Positions 16,954 through 26,256 of a stretch of 64,000 nucleotides of DNA are shown one piece after another. The stretch is taken from contig JAFXSH010000068.1 of the NCBI GenBank assembly GCA_017525805.1, positions 11,995 to 75,994 on the forward strand, in the 5' to 3' direction. The notes beneath the pieces are model-generated. The model saw only the letters and a list, made by a program, of their open reading frames with translations, made no database searches and was not told where the DNA came from. This DNA comes from Clostridia bacterium. GTDB lineage: Bacteria > Bacillota_A > Clostridia > Christensenellales > Aristaeellaceae. Made by a program: the position numbers and the translations under genes. Each line of letters starts with the position of its first letter. Within the stretch, counting starts at the first letter, position 1.

Positions 16954-18054
16954 ATGAATTCCAATCGCGGTCAGTACAACGCGTCCCCCCTGTATAATTT
17001 AAAAAACAAGCAGACCGAAAGAAAAAAGGAAGAAGAACTGGAACAGGGAAAAACGCCCGATACGGAAGAAAGGCATACGCTGCTGTCGCTGCTGCTGTCC
17101 ATCGGGCTGCCGGTGCTGTTTTTGGTGTGCCTGATGGTGCCAAACGCCACCCTTCGGTGGGTTTTTCTGGGTTTGACTGGGGTAAGCGTGCTTGCCATGT
17201 GGCTGCTGCGGGCGTTTGTGCGCAGCGCGCGGAATACTCTCACCGTGATTTACGCGGCGCTTTCGATCGTGGTCGCTCTGGCGCTGTTCATCAGCCGCCC
17301 CGCGCCGGATACGCGCAGGGCTTCCGCCGCCGCGCAAACCCAGCCCCCCTTGTATTCCGCTTCGGACGAAGGCGGCGTGAGCGTTGCCCCGAGCGAAATG
17401 AACACGCCCGCCCCGGAAGAAGAGCAAAACGAAAACAATTTCGCTGTTCCGGAGGCGGAAGCGCGTTTAGACGCTTTTTTCCAGGCGTGGATCAAGAATT
17501 CCGTGACGGAAATAAAAGAATACTGCCTGCCCTCCTGGGTAAACGAGCAGCAGTCGGCGGAAACCGAACTGTTCCAGAAAATGCGCAGGAGCAGGCCCAT
17601 AGAATATTCGATTGAGGACAGGAGCGGCGGCGACGCCGCCAATTCCCGGATCATCACCGTGAAAGCCGCCTTTGACGACAACGGGGAAACCGTGGTGAAG
17701 CGCATGCGGGTGATCATGCGGAAAATCAACGACGTGTGGTACGTCGATCCCAACTCTCTGGACGGGGTGAAGGTGGACGAGGCGGCGGAGGCCGCCGCCC
17801 AGGCTTCCTCTCAGATGATCGCCAGCACCATCGCGCCTACCGCCGAACCAAAGGCAGAAGGCGAAAGCATCACGGTGTATTACAATGTGCACGGCGGCAA
17901 GTATTATCACACGACTCCCACCTGCAGTGCCGTGGATTCAAGCTATTGGCCCCTGACGGGCGAGATTCCCTTTGAGCTGATCAACAGCAAGGAATACAGC
18001 AAGCTGATCCCGTGCACAAAATGCGGCGCGCCTGCCCGGCCGGCGGCATACTAA
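16954..18054 (+). CDS. Unknown membrane protein with C-terminal Cys motif
   Basis: 366 residues from an ATG behind AGGAAAGGAG. The N-terminal 40 residues are charged and cytoplasmic. Three membrane segments follow at about 43-62, 66-86 and 93-112. A Pro/Ala/Glu-rich linker leads to an outside alpha/beta domain (about 155-285). The last 50 residues contain YYNVHGGKYYHTTPTCSAV and LIPCTKCGAP. This Cys/CxxC pattern resembles the small Ada/zinc-ribbon-like modules seen at the ends of other Firmicutes surface proteins. No family was recognised for the whole. It occupies the place behind dnaX where ybaB-recR normally lie. Confidence 0.75.
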   Translation: MNSNRGQYNASPLYNLKNKQTERKKEEELEQGKTPDTEERHTLLSLLLSIGLPVLFLVCLMVPNATLRWVFLGLTGVSVLAMWLLRAFVRSARNTLTVIYAALSIVVALALFISRPAPDTRRASAAAQTQPPLYSASDEGGVSVAPSEMNTPAPEEEQNENNFAVPEAEARLDAFFQAWIKNSVTEIKEYCLPSWVNEQQSAETELFQKMRRSRPIEYSIEDRSGGDAANSRIITVKAAFDDNGETVVKRMRVIMRKINDVWYVDPNSLDGVKVDEAAEAAAQASSQMIASTIAPTAEPKAEGESITVYYNVHGGKYYHTTPTCSAVDSSYWPLTGEIPFELINSKEYSKLIPCTKCGAPARPAAY

Positions 18055-18884
18055 TCCGCCAGCCCCGCGGCGTGATCTGCCATGCGGCACAGGCATTGAA
18101 GCTGGACGTACTTAAGGCCCGCGCCCAAAGCGGCTGTGCCCTGGGCGGCCATCGCGTCGTTGAGGGACAGAGAAAGGGCGTCCAGCATGTCCGCCGCGTC
18201 CTTGATTGCTTCGGGGACGTTTTCACCGAACTGGGCTTCCAGTCTGTTTTTCAGGGCGTTCAGCGTTTCCTTGTGGGACCGAAGAGCGTCCAGGGCTGTT
18301 TGGCGGTCCGTTTTTCCGCGGTCCACGCTGTCGGATAAGGCGGCCAATTGGACGGAAAGCTGCTCCAAAGCGTCGTAGGCGTCGGCCAGGGCAGTCAATT
18401 GATCCGGCCTGCCAACCATTCGCAGCGTCACTTCCGGCTGAACGATTTCCGTCAGCACGGCGTCCACCTGGTGCCGCGTGCGCAGCTGGGTGATCACGGC
18501 CTGGGCGTCTGCCCGGGCGGCATAGGCGGCGGCCAGCACCCGGTACTGTCCCTGAACGCGCACGTATCCCGCCGCGCCCCGGCTTCGGTAGGAGGCGGCT
18601 AAGCTTTCCGCCGCGTCCGCGCTGTCGAAAGCGCCCAATTGCAGGGCGTACCAGGTGTGTCCCGGCAGGGTCAATGTGCGTTCTTCCCGGTGAGCGGATT
18701 CAGGCGTCTGCGTGGCGGCAGGCTGCCCTATGCGCTGGAACCGCGGCAGAGCCGCCTGCCACGCCTGTTTTCCAAAAGTGACCGCGCCCGCGCCCAGCAG
18801 GATGCCCAAAAGCAGCAGCGCGGCCCATCCGCCGCCCCGTTTCCGTACCGGATAACGCTTCGTTTTCAGCCTGCCTGCCCGCAT
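18051..18884 (-). CDS. SPOR-domain membrane protein
   Basis: 277 residues from the ATG at 18884. A basic cytoplasmic tail (RAGRLKTKRYPVRKR) precedes one membrane helix (about residues 20-38). A SPOR domain (WYALQLGAFDSADAAESLAASYRSRGAAGYV and onward) and a helical C-terminal region of about 120 residues follow. SPOR domains bind peptidoglycan stripped of stem peptides at division or sporulation septa. In Firmicutes, related proteins include the CwlC and SpoIID-associated set. It ends 4 bases inside the convergent gene at 16954-18054. Expression during sporulation is likely but not shown. Confidence 0.78.
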   Translation of the reverse strand: MRAGRLKTKRYPVRKRGGGWAALLLLGILLGAGAVTFGKQAWQAALPRFQRIGQPAATQTPESAHREERTLTLPGHTWYALQLGAFDSADAAESLAASYRSRGAAGYVRVQGQYRVLAAAYAARADAQAVITQLRTRHQVDAVLTEIVQPEVTLRMVGRPDQLTALADAYDALEQLSVQLAALSDSVDRGKTDRQTALDALRSHKETLNALKNRLEAQFGENVPEAIKDAADMLDALSLSLNDAMAAQGTAALGAGLKYVQLQCLCRMADHAAGLAD

Positions 18885-18978
18885 ACCCGCGCCCCCTTCC
18901 CGTCTCTTGGGGATTGTATGCGGGACGCGGGGGAAGCATGTCTGTTTTGTGATTTCAAATGTTGCCAAAGGAGGAACC

Positions 18979-19752
18979 ATGCGCTACCATATCGACACCA
19001 TTCCCGTTTGGGACGCCATGAAGTTAGAGGGGGAATGCCCCCTGTGCGCCCTGCGCCGCCGCAACGAGCTGATCGACGTGGACCGTTTTTTGGGCGCGTC
19101 GGTCATGGAGCCGGATACCCGCATTCAGGTGAACGCCAAGGGCTTCTGCGCCCATCATCAGGTGCTGCTGTACGCTCAAAAGAACCGCCTTGGCCACGCC
19201 CTGATGATGCACACCCATTTGAAAGAAACCATGGCAAAGCTCCATCCCATCTTGGAGGCGGCCAGGGCAGGCGCGGACAAAAACGCCGCCACCCCTGCCT
19301 TCAAGCGCCTGCTGGGCAAGGGCGAGGGCAAAGACGATCTGGCCGGGGCCGCCAAAAGCATCCGGGAAATGTCCCAGACCTGCATCCTGTGCGATACCAT
19401 TGAGGAGCATACCCGCCGCTACGCCTACACCATGCTGCACCTGTACAAAACCGACGATTCCTTCCGCAAAGCCCTGGCCAATTCCAAGGGCGTGTGTCTG
19501 CCAGATATGGCCATGCTGCTGGAAATGGCTCAGGAGGAAATGAGCGGCGATACGCTGAAAGATTTCATCCGCGATCTGAGCGCGGCGGTGGAACGCAGCC
19601 TGGAAAAAATGGAAAAGGACCTGGAGGGCTTTACCCTGAAATTCGATTATCGGAACGCCGATAAGCCCTGGGGGGACAGCAAAGGGTCCCTGGAGCGCAC
19701 GGTGAACAAGCTGCAGGGATGGTGCTTGGGGGAGGAACCGAATCCCAAATGA
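18979..19752 (+). CDS. DUF6062 family protein (Cys-rich, cytoplasmic)
   Basis: 257 residues from the ATG at 18979, behind AAAGGAGG. It begins MRYHIDTIPVWDAM and has ECPLCALRRR near the N-terminus, GFCAHHQ in the first third and TCILCDTIEEH in the middle. Two CxxC pairs with His suggest a metal site. The order matches the Clostridia family annotated as DUF6062. There is no signal peptide. The function is unknown. It overlaps the next gene (a GerMN lipoprotein) by 4 bases, so the two are probably translated together. Confidence 0.7.
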   Translation: MRYHIDTIPVWDAMKLEGECPLCALRRRNELIDVDRFLGASVMEPDTRIQVNAKGFCAHHQVLLYAQKNRLGHALMMHTHLKETMAKLHPILEAARAGADKNAATPAFKRLLGKGEGKDDLAGAAKSIREMSQTCILCDTIEEHTRRYAYTMLHLYKTDDSFRKALANSKGVCLPDMAMLLEMAQEEMSGDTLKDFIRDLSAAVERSLEKMEKDLEGFTLKFDYRNADKPWGDSKGSLERTVNKLQGWCLGEEPNPK

Positions 19753-20723
19753 AAAAATGGATCGTAGGAACAGTGCTGCTGCTGTGCTGCGCTTTCATGC
19801 TGGCGGGGTGCATGAATTCTCCGCCGGATGTGCTGCTGCGGGACGGGACCGACGGCCAGCGGCTGATCAGCGCCAGCACCCAGGACCTGGCCCCGGACAG
19901 CCAGAAGATCACCCTGTATTTCCGCTACGGCGATTCAGCTTATTTGGCGCCGGAACAGCGCGAAATTCAGGTCAAACGCAACGAAAGCATGGAAAAGGCC
20001 ATTGTGGCGTCGCTGATCCAGGGGCCCGCGGCTTCAGCCGTGTCCCTTTCGGGCCTGTTTCCGCCCGGGACGGAAGTAATGGCCGCCACAGTGCAGGGGG
20101 ATACCCTGTTCATTACGTTCAATGAAGCGTTTTTGGGCCGCTACGCCGACGAACCGTCGGACACCGCTTCCAGTGAAAGCACCCTGCGCCGCCAGCTGTG
20201 CCTGCAGTCCCTGGCCGCTACGCTGACGGAGGAAGGCCTGTGCGCCCAGGTGCAGGTGCTGGTTTACCGCGGCACAGTGCAGGACAACTCCATGCGCCTG
20301 CAGGCGGGCTATCTGAACCGGTCAAACGACGATACGCTCCTGCCGCCGGTCACCCGGGATGAAAAATACCTGCTGACGCCCTACAACACGGCCCGGCTGA
20401 TCCTGCAGGCCTGGCAGGCACAGGATTGGACGAGCCTGTACGATTTGACGGCCAAGGAAGGGGAGAACGCCGAAAATACCCGTCCGGGGGAACAGGGCGC
20501 TTTCGACGCCTTTTCAGCGGCCCGGACCCTGGCGGAATTTGACCTGTCCCCGGGAAGCGTGTCCTTTGATGGGCAAACCGCCGTGCTAACCGCCGACCTT
20601 ACGGTGCAGGATCAGGGCATGGAGCAGACCGTGCAGGGCTACCCCTTGCTGCTGTGCCGGGAAGCGGGCGTGTGGAAAATGGATTATACCCGGCTGCTGA
20701 ACATGATGAACGGCAATCTGTAA
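19749..20723 (+). CDS. GerMN-domain lipoprotein
   Basis: 324 residues with a lipoprotein signal (lipobox LAGC, C21). A GerMN (sporulation/spore germination) domain occupies about residues 55-160 (ITLYFRY, AIVASLIQGP, LFITFNEAFL). A second alpha/beta domain (LILQAWQAQDWTSLYDLT, SVSFDGQTAVLTADL) resembles a small NTF2-like module. GerM of Bacillus is needed for spore formation and germination and acts between the forespore membranes. The gene overlaps the DUF6062 gene (ATGA) and is followed after 23 bases by a second GerMN lipoprotein. Confidence 0.83.
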   Translation: MKKWIVGTVLLLCCAFMLAGCMNSPPDVLLRDGTDGQRLISASTQDLAPDSQKITLYFRYGDSAYLAPEQREIQVKRNESMEKAIVASLIQGPAASAVSLSGLFPPGTEVMAATVQGDTLFITFNEAFLGRYADEPSDTASSESTLRRQLCLQSLAATLTEEGLCAQVQVLVYRGTVQDNSMRLQAGYLNRSNDDTLLPPVTRDEKYLLTPYNTARLILQAWQAQDWTSLYDLTAKEGENAENTRPGEQGAFDAFSAARTLAEFDLSPGSVSFDGQTAVLTADLTVQDQGMEQTVQGYPLLLCREAGVWKMDYTRLLNMMNGNL

Positions 20724-20746
20724 GAAAACGGAGGCTGTAAACTGTC

Positions 20747-22270
20747 ATGAATGACCGCTGGAAACGCTTGGGCTGTCTGCTGGCCGCCTGCCTGATGCTG
20801 ACGGGCTGCGCGGCCCAGGAGAGCGGAACCGCCGCCCAGCTGACGCTGCCGCCCGCCCAATACCGGCACGCCGCGCCGGAAAACGATATGAGCCAGGGCT
20901 ATGAGCAGACAGTATTGCTTTATCTGCCCTCCCTGGACGGAACAAAGCTGCTGGCAGTGCCCCAGGCAGCTTCCCTTTCGGCTTCCCGAAACCGTTCCCG
21001 CACGCTGTGCGAAATGCTGCTGGCCCATTCGGGCACAGCCACCGCCGCGCCTGTTGGCGGCGATATTGCTTTGGCCCTGTCCGATACCGACGCAGTAGAG
21101 ACTTCCGGGCAGACAGTCACGGTGAGTTTGGCGGCGTCGGCCCTGCGATTGAGCCATGAGCAGCTCTTCACTGTGGGCCAGGCCATCGCCAATACCTTGG
21201 GCCAGTTCGGGGATGTGCAGTACGTGAATGTGCTCATTTCCGGCGTTCAGCCCGGCATGAACATCGCCGCCACGCTGCCGGCGGGCTGTTTTCAGCCCAA
21301 CAGCCGGGAAGACTTGTCCGTTCTGTGGTCCCGCGCCTCAGCGCCCCTGTCCACAGGGCGGCGCTCCTTTGCCGCTGCCCTGTACTATCCCGCGCCCTCT
21401 GGCAAGGGGATCCTGTGCGAAACGCGTACCCTTTCCTTCACATCTTCCGATTTTTCGGGTATGGCGGTCACCCTGCTGGACGCCCTGTCCGCCGGGGCGG
21501 AGACCCTGCCCAATGCGCCGCGCTGCTCCGATTTGGCGTCGTTCCTGCGGGAAAAACCCACCATAGGGGAAACGGGCGGCACAAGGCGGCTGGTGTTTCG
21601 GTTTACAGAGGAGCTGAATGCCGCGCTGATCAATGCGGGCATTACGCGGTCCGTGATGATGGCTTCCCTGTGCTGCACAATGACCACTTTCCTGCCAGGC
21701 ATCGAGGGCATTGAAGTACAGATCGGTTCGGAGCGCATCAATACCCTGACGCCCTCCGGCACGTATAACGGCGCGGGAGAGATCATTACCTTCCAGGACG
21801 GCCTTATGCGGCGGCGGGATTTTTCCGGCTTTTTGCTGGAGGAATGCGCCCTGTATTTTGCGGACGCCCAGGGGAAATTGGTGAAGACTTACCGCCCCAT
21901 CCCCTTTTACGAGGCGGCCAGCGCCAGGGCGCTGGTGGAGCAGCTGATGCTTGGGCCCCAGCCCTTTGACAGCCGCGGCGGCCTTTCTCCCGTACTGCCC
22001 CAGGGCCTCAGGTCCGCCGATCTGCTGGGCGTGGGCTTTGAGGATCAAACCCTGCTGCTGAACTTTTCCGCGCAGTTGGGCGCGCTGGCCCAGGGCATGG
22101 ACGGCCAGGCGGAAGCATTGATGATTTACAGCATGGTGAACACCGTATGCCAGCTGCCGGGCGTTAAGCGCACAGCCCTGTTTATTCAGGGCAGCCAGCC
22201 CGATTCTCTGGCGGGGGCCATTTATTTGCCCGGCGATTTCCTGCCCAATACGGATATGGTGGCGGAATAA
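20747..22270 (+). CDS. GerMN-domain lipoprotein, two-domain form
   Basis: 507 residues. The lipobox is LTGC (C21). Two GerMN-like domains are seen, about residues 55-180 (TVLLYLPS, DIALALSDTD, FTVGQAIANTLGQF) and 360-500 (LYFADAQGKL, LVEQLMLGPQP, LLLNFSAQL, MIYSMVNTVCQLPGV). Between them lies a region of unknown fold. Tandem GerMN domains are typical of the longer GerM/LpqB-like exported proteins. It is the last gene of a three-gene operon and is closed by an intrinsic terminator at 22295. Confidence 0.83.
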   Translation: MNDRWKRLGCLLAACLMLTGCAAQESGTAAQLTLPPAQYRHAAPENDMSQGYEQTVLLYLPSLDGTKLLAVPQAASLSASRNRSRTLCEMLLAHSGTATAAPVGGDIALALSDTDAVETSGQTVTVSLAASALRLSHEQLFTVGQAIANTLGQFGDVQYVNVLISGVQPGMNIAATLPAGCFQPNSREDLSVLWSRASAPLSTGRRSFAAALYYPAPSGKGILCETRTLSFTSSDFSGMAVTLLDALSAGAETLPNAPRCSDLASFLREKPTIGETGGTRRLVFRFTEELNAALINAGITRSVMMASLCCTMTTFLPGIEGIEVQIGSERINTLTPSGTYNGAGEIITFQDGLMRRRDFSGFLLEECALYFADAQGKLVKTYRPIPFYEAASARALVEQLMLGPQPFDSRGGLSPVLPQGLRSADLLGVGFEDQTLLLNFSAQLGALAQGMDGQAEALMIYSMVNTVCQLPGVKRTALFIQGSQPDSLAGAIYLPGDFLPNTDMVAE

Positions 22271-22294
22271 GGCAGTGCTTCCCCTTTATAAGGC

Positions 22295-22332
22295 AAAACC
22301 GGCGCGGAAACTTTCGCTTCCACGCCGGTTTT
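22295..22332. terminator. Bidirectional intrinsic terminator
   Basis: A 10-base perfect stem, AAAACCGGCG (22295-22304) with CGCCGGTTTT (22323-22332). It serves the GerMN operon on the plus strand and the nucleoside transporter operon on the minus strand. Confidence 0.8.
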
Positions 22333-22347
22333 GCGCGCTTTGAAGAT

Positions 22348-23300
22348 TCAGCGATCTTCCCGGAAATAGGACAGGCCCAGGGAAGAGGGGGGCTGGTTTT
22401 CCCGCTTGTTGCGGATGCTGGAGATGATCAGCACCAGGATGGTGACCACATAGGGCAGCATTTCAGCACCGGCTTCATGGCCATGGTGACGACCACGCCG
22501 GGAATGTTGGTGATGAAGCTGGAGCAGGAGAACAGGAAGCCGAACACGGTGGAGCCGATGATGGTGACCGGGGGCCGCCACAGGGCGAAGATCACCAGGG
22601 CGATAGACAGCCAGCCGAAGGCTTCCAAGCTCAAATACGCCTCCTGGGACGCCATATAGTCGATGATGTAGTAGAATCCGCCTAAGCCCGCGATGCCGCT
22701 GCCCACGCAGGTGGCCAGGTACTTGTAGCGGTTCACGTTGATGCCCACGGCGTCGGCGGTGGCGGGGTTTTCGCCCACGGCCCGAAGATGCAGCCCCACC
22801 TTGGTGCGGAACAGCACCCAGCCCGCCGCTATGGCGATGATAATCGCCAGGAAGAACAGCACGCCCAAGCATTGCAGGCTGTCCTGCCGGGCGGCGAAGG
22901 GCCAGCGGTAATACTGCTTGGGCCCCACGAGATACACGGTGGCGGTCAATTTGCTCATGATCACCTTCATCAGGCCCACGCCGAAGGTGGTCAGGGCCAG
23001 GCCGGTCACATTCTGGTTGGCCCGAAGCGTTACGGTCAGGAAGGAATAGATCAGGCCCATGAGCATGGAAAACACCAGGGCGGACAGGATACCCAGCAGC
23101 ACGATCAGCACCGGCGGCAGGCCGGATTTGCCGATCAGGTTCAGCATCAGGCAGCCGCCGGCACCGCCCATGCACATGATGCCGGGAATGCCGAGGTTCA
23201 AATGTCCTGCCTTTTCGGTGAGGATTTCGCCGGTGGAGCCGTAAATGAAGGTGGCGCCGAAAGCAAGGGAGTCGATGAGGAAATTCAGCCAGGGATTCAT
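22348..23300 (-). CDS. Nucleoside ABC transporter permease, frameshifted near its 3' end
   Basis: The frame from the ATG at 23300 encodes a NupC/YufQ-type inner-membrane permease for 275-280 residues (HLNLGIPGIMCMGG, VGENPATADAVGINV). It then leaves the family at MKPVLKCCPMW. The next frame restores the expected end (MLPYVVTILVLIISSIRNKREN, then SYFREDR) and stops at 22348. One base missing from an A run at 22461-22463 (AAA where AAAA is expected) explains both. Repaired, the protein would have 317 residues. It may be a sequencing error in a homopolymer or a real mutation. As written the last membrane helix is lost. It is the last gene of the purine uptake operon, with a start just after the preceding stop. 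Confidence 0.85.
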
Positions 23301-23301
23301 G

Positions 23302-24438
23302 TTATTTTACTCCCTCCTTTTCCACTTTGCCCCGGTGCGTATGGCCCCGGAAATGCAGTTCATAATTGATGAAGAATTCACAGCCGATGATGAAGAACAG
23401 GATGATGCCGGTGATAACGCTGGGAAGCGCGCCGGATACGTTGAAATCCTGGCTGATCTGGGCAGCTCCCTGAGAAAGCAGCTGGATCAGCCCGGCGGTC
23501 AGAATCATGACCAGGGGGTTGAATTTGGCCAGCCAGGAAACCATGATGGCGGTGAAGCCCTGGCCGCCCACGGAATTGGTGGTGATGCTCTGGTCCAGCC
23601 CCGCGCCGATCAGGTAGCCCGTCAGGCCGCAGAGCAGGCCGCTTAAAATCATGGTGCGGATGATGACCTTGCGCACGCTGATGCCCACATACCGGGCGGT
23701 TCGTTCACTTTCGCCCACCACGCTGATTTCGTAGCCGTGCTTGGTATAATTCAGGTAAATAAACAGGAAGATGGACAGGAAAAGCACAATCAGGATGATG
23801 AGCAGGTAATCGTTCCCGCCGATGGTGGGCAGCTTGCCGGTTTTCATTTTGGGCAGCGCTCCGGACCCGTTGGTGACCCATACCTCCAGGAAGAACGCTA
23901 CCAGGAAGGTGGCGACGTAATTCATCATCAGGGTAAACAAGGTTTCGTTGGTGTTCCATTTGGCCTTGAACAGGGCGGGAATCACGGCCCACAGGGCCCC
24001 GCAGAAAAGCGACGCCAGCAGCATCAGGATCAGCAGCAGCCATTCCGGAATTTTGCCGCCCAGGTAAAAATCCACCGCGATGGCCCCCAGCACGCCAAGC
24101 AGGGTCTGTCCTTCCGCGCCGATATTCCAGAAGCGCATGCGGAAAGCGGGAGTCAGCGCCAGGGCGATGCCCAGCAGGATGGACAGGTTCTTCAGGAATT
24201 TCCATAATTTCCGAGGGGTATCAAAGGAACCCTTGATGAAGGCGTAGTAGAAATCCCAGATTTTTTCCGGCTTGGCCTGGAGCTTTTCAATAAGCATGAA
24301 CGCCACCAGACCGCATACCACCAAGCCCAAAACCACCGCGATCAGCCGGATGGCCCAGGCATGCAGAGGATGGATGGCGGAACGCTTGCTCAGGTGGACC
24401 AGCGGTTCTTTTGCCGCGGCCGTATGCTTTGCAGTCAT
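23302..24438 (-). CDS. Nucleoside ABC transporter permease (YufP/NupB type)
   Basis: 378 residues with about ten membrane segments. Typical stretches are FWNIGAEGQTLLGVLGA, TLMMNYVATFLV, YEISVVGESERTARYVGI and GGQGFTAIMVSWL. This is the first of the two permeases of BmpA-type nucleoside importers. The N-terminus carries a 25-residue cytoplasmic extension before the first helix. Its stop touches the start of the second permease, and its ATG abuts the stop of the ATPase gene, so the three transporter genes are tightly coupled. Confidence 0.9.
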   Translation of the reverse strand: MTAKHTAAAKEPLVHLSKRSAIHPLHAWAIRLIAVVLGLVVCGLVAFMLIEKLQAKPEKIWDFYYAFIKGSFDTPRKLWKFLKNLSILLGIALALTPAFRMRFWNIGAEGQTLLGVLGAIAVDFYLGGKIPEWLLLILMLLASLFCGALWAVIPALFKAKWNTNETLFTLMMNYVATFLVAFFLEVWVTNGSGALPKMKTGKLPTIGGNDYLLIILIVLFLSIFLFIYLNYTKHGYEISVVGESERTARYVGISVRKVIIRTMILSGLLCGLTGYLIGAGLDQSITTNSVGGQGFTAIMVSWLAKFNPLVMILTAGLIQLLSQGAAQISQDFNVSGALPSVITGIILFFIIGCEFFINYELHFRGHTHRGKVEKEGVK

Positions 24439-26142
24439 TTAAGCGCCCTCCTTCCGAATCGGTTCCGTCTTGGTCATAAGCAGGCCAAGCTGTTCCTTGG
24501 TGGCGGTTCTGGCGTCCACAATGCCGGTAATTGCTCCGGAATTGATGACCATGATCCGGTCGCACAGCGCCAGCAGCACGTCCAGATCCTCGCCTACGAA
24601 AATCACGGCCACGCCCCTTTCCTTCTGGGCATTCAGCAGACCGTATATCATATAGGAGGAATTGATGTCCAGGCCGCGCACGGGATAGGCAGCCATCAGC
24701 ACCTTGGGCACATAGGCGATTTCCCGGCCCACCAGCACCTTCTGCACATTGCCGCCGGAGAGACGGCGCACGGGGGTGTTGGTGTTAGGGGTGACCACCT
24801 CCAGCGCTTTGATGATCTTTTCCGCCGTTTCCTGAGGCTTTTTTCTGTCCAGAAAGCCCGCCGGGCCCTTCCGGTAACTGCGGAGCATCATGTTATCCCG
24901 GATGCCCATGCTGCTCACCAGGCCCATGCCCAGCCGATCCTCCGGCACGAAGGACAGGTGAATGCCCAGGGCGCGAATCTGCAAAGGATTTTTGTCCCGC
25001 AGATTCACCACCTCGTCCTCGTTGAACAGCACGTCCCCGGAATTGACCCACCTGCGCACGGCCTGATTGCTCATGCGGTCAAAGGAAACGGGTTTGCCCT
25101 GCCGATCATGGAACATATGCTCCGCGCCAAGCGCCTTTACACGCTTCATGCTCTTGTGGAAGAAAGATACGGGCTTATCCTTCTTGGGATTATAAAATGT
25201 GATTTCCCCGCTGCGCAGGGGATGCAGGCCCGAAATGGATTCCAGCAGTTCCTTTTGTCCGCTGCCCGCAATGCCCGCGATCCCCAGGATCTCGCCGCCG
25301 TTTGCGGTAAAGGAAATATTCTTGAGCACGTGGATGCCTTCCTGATCGTACATGTTCAGGTTCTTCACGATCAGGCGGGGAATAGCGTTCTCCGGTTCGT
25401 AGCGGTCGATGTTCAGATCCACCTTTTTGCCCACCATCATTTCCGTCAGCTGGGCTTCGTTGGTAGCCTTGGTTTCCACGGTGGCGATATGCTCGCCCCG
25501 GCGGAGGATCGCCACCCGGTCGCTGACCTCCATCACCTCGTTCAGCTTGTGGGTGATGATGATAATGGCCTTGCCGTCCGCTTTCATACGCCGCAGCACA
25601 TCGAACAGGCGAACGATTTCCTGGGGCGTGAGCACGGCGGTGGGCTCGTCTAAGATCAGGATATCCGCTCCGCGGTACAGCACCTTGATGATTTCCACCG
25701 TCTGCTTTTCGGATACGGACATATCGTAGATTTTCTTTTTCGGATCAATGTGAAAACCGTACTTTTCCGCAAGCTCGGTTACCTGGGCGTTGACGTTTTT
25801 CAGGTTGTAGCGCCCTTCCTCCTTCACGCCCAGCACCACGTTTTCGGCGGCCGTGAACAGGTCCACCAGCTTGAAATGCTGATGGATCATGCCGATGCCG
25901 TGCTGGAAAGCGTCCTTGGGGGAGCGGATCACCACCTCCTGGCCGTTCACAAAAATCTTCCCCTCGTCCGGGAAGTAGATGCCGGAAATCATGTTCATCA
26001 GGGTGGTTTTGCCGCAGCCGTTTTCGCCCAAAATAGCCAAGATTTCCCCCCGGTACACGTCCAAGTCCACATGATTGTTGGCGATGATGCCGCCGAAGCG
26101 CTTGGTGATTCCCTTCATCTGCAGCGCAAGCTGTTTTTCCAC
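24439..26142 (-). CDS. Nucleoside ABC transporter ATP-binding protein (double NBD)
   Basis: 567 residues with two ATPase domains, as in NupA/YufO and sugar importers. The first has Walker A GENGCGKT (39-46), VSEKQTVEI in the signature position and LILDEPTAVLTP. The second has a degenerate Walker A (GIAGSGQKEL) and an LSGGNVQKVLVGRE signature. One-sided catalysis is usual in this class. It powers uptake of purine nucleosides through the two permeases encoded next to it. It is separated from the bmpA gene by about 115 bases that hold a strong hairpin. Confidence 0.92.
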   Translation of the reverse strand: MEKQLALQMKGITKRFGGIIANNHVDLDVYRGEILAILGENGCGKTTLMNMISGIYFPDEGKIFVNGQEVVIRSPKDAFQHGIGMIHQHFKLVDLFTAAENVVLGVKEEGRYNLKNVNAQVTELAEKYGFHIDPKKKIYDMSVSEKQTVEIIKVLYRGADILILDEPTAVLTPQEIVRLFDVLRRMKADGKAIIIITHKLNEVMEVSDRVAILRRGEHIATVETKATNEAQLTEMMVGKKVDLNIDRYEPENAIPRLIVKNLNMYDQEGIHVLKNISFTANGGEILGIAGIAGSGQKELLESISGLHPLRSGEITFYNPKKDKPVSFFHKSMKRVKALGAEHMFHDRQGKPVSFDRMSNQAVRRWVNSGDVLFNEDEVVNLRDKNPLQIRALGIHLSFVPEDRLGMGLVSSMGIRDNMMLRSYRKGPAGFLDRKKPQETAEKIIKALEVVTPNTNTPVRRLSGGNVQKVLVGREIAYVPKVLMAAYPVRGLDINSSYMIYGLLNAQKERGVAVIFVGEDLDVLLALCDRIMVINSGAITGIVDARTATKEQLGLLMTKTEPIRKEGA

Positions 26143-26186
26143 GTGCGATCCTCCGTCCGATCACATATTGTCTGAATAAATGGATT

Positions 26187-26220
26187 CGGACTGCCGCCTC
26201 ACCAATAAGGCGGCAGTCCG
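26187..26220. repeat. 13-base-pair hairpin between bmpA and the ATPase gene
   Basis: CGGACTGCCGCCT (26187-26199) pairs perfectly with AGGCGGCAGTCCG (26208-26220). No U run follows on the minus strand, so it is not a standard terminator. Such stems often protect the 3' end of the message of an abundant binding protein. Confidence 0.6.
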
Positions 26221-26256
26221 ATGAAGCGTCGCGCCCGTCTTCCGAGACGCGGCTGA

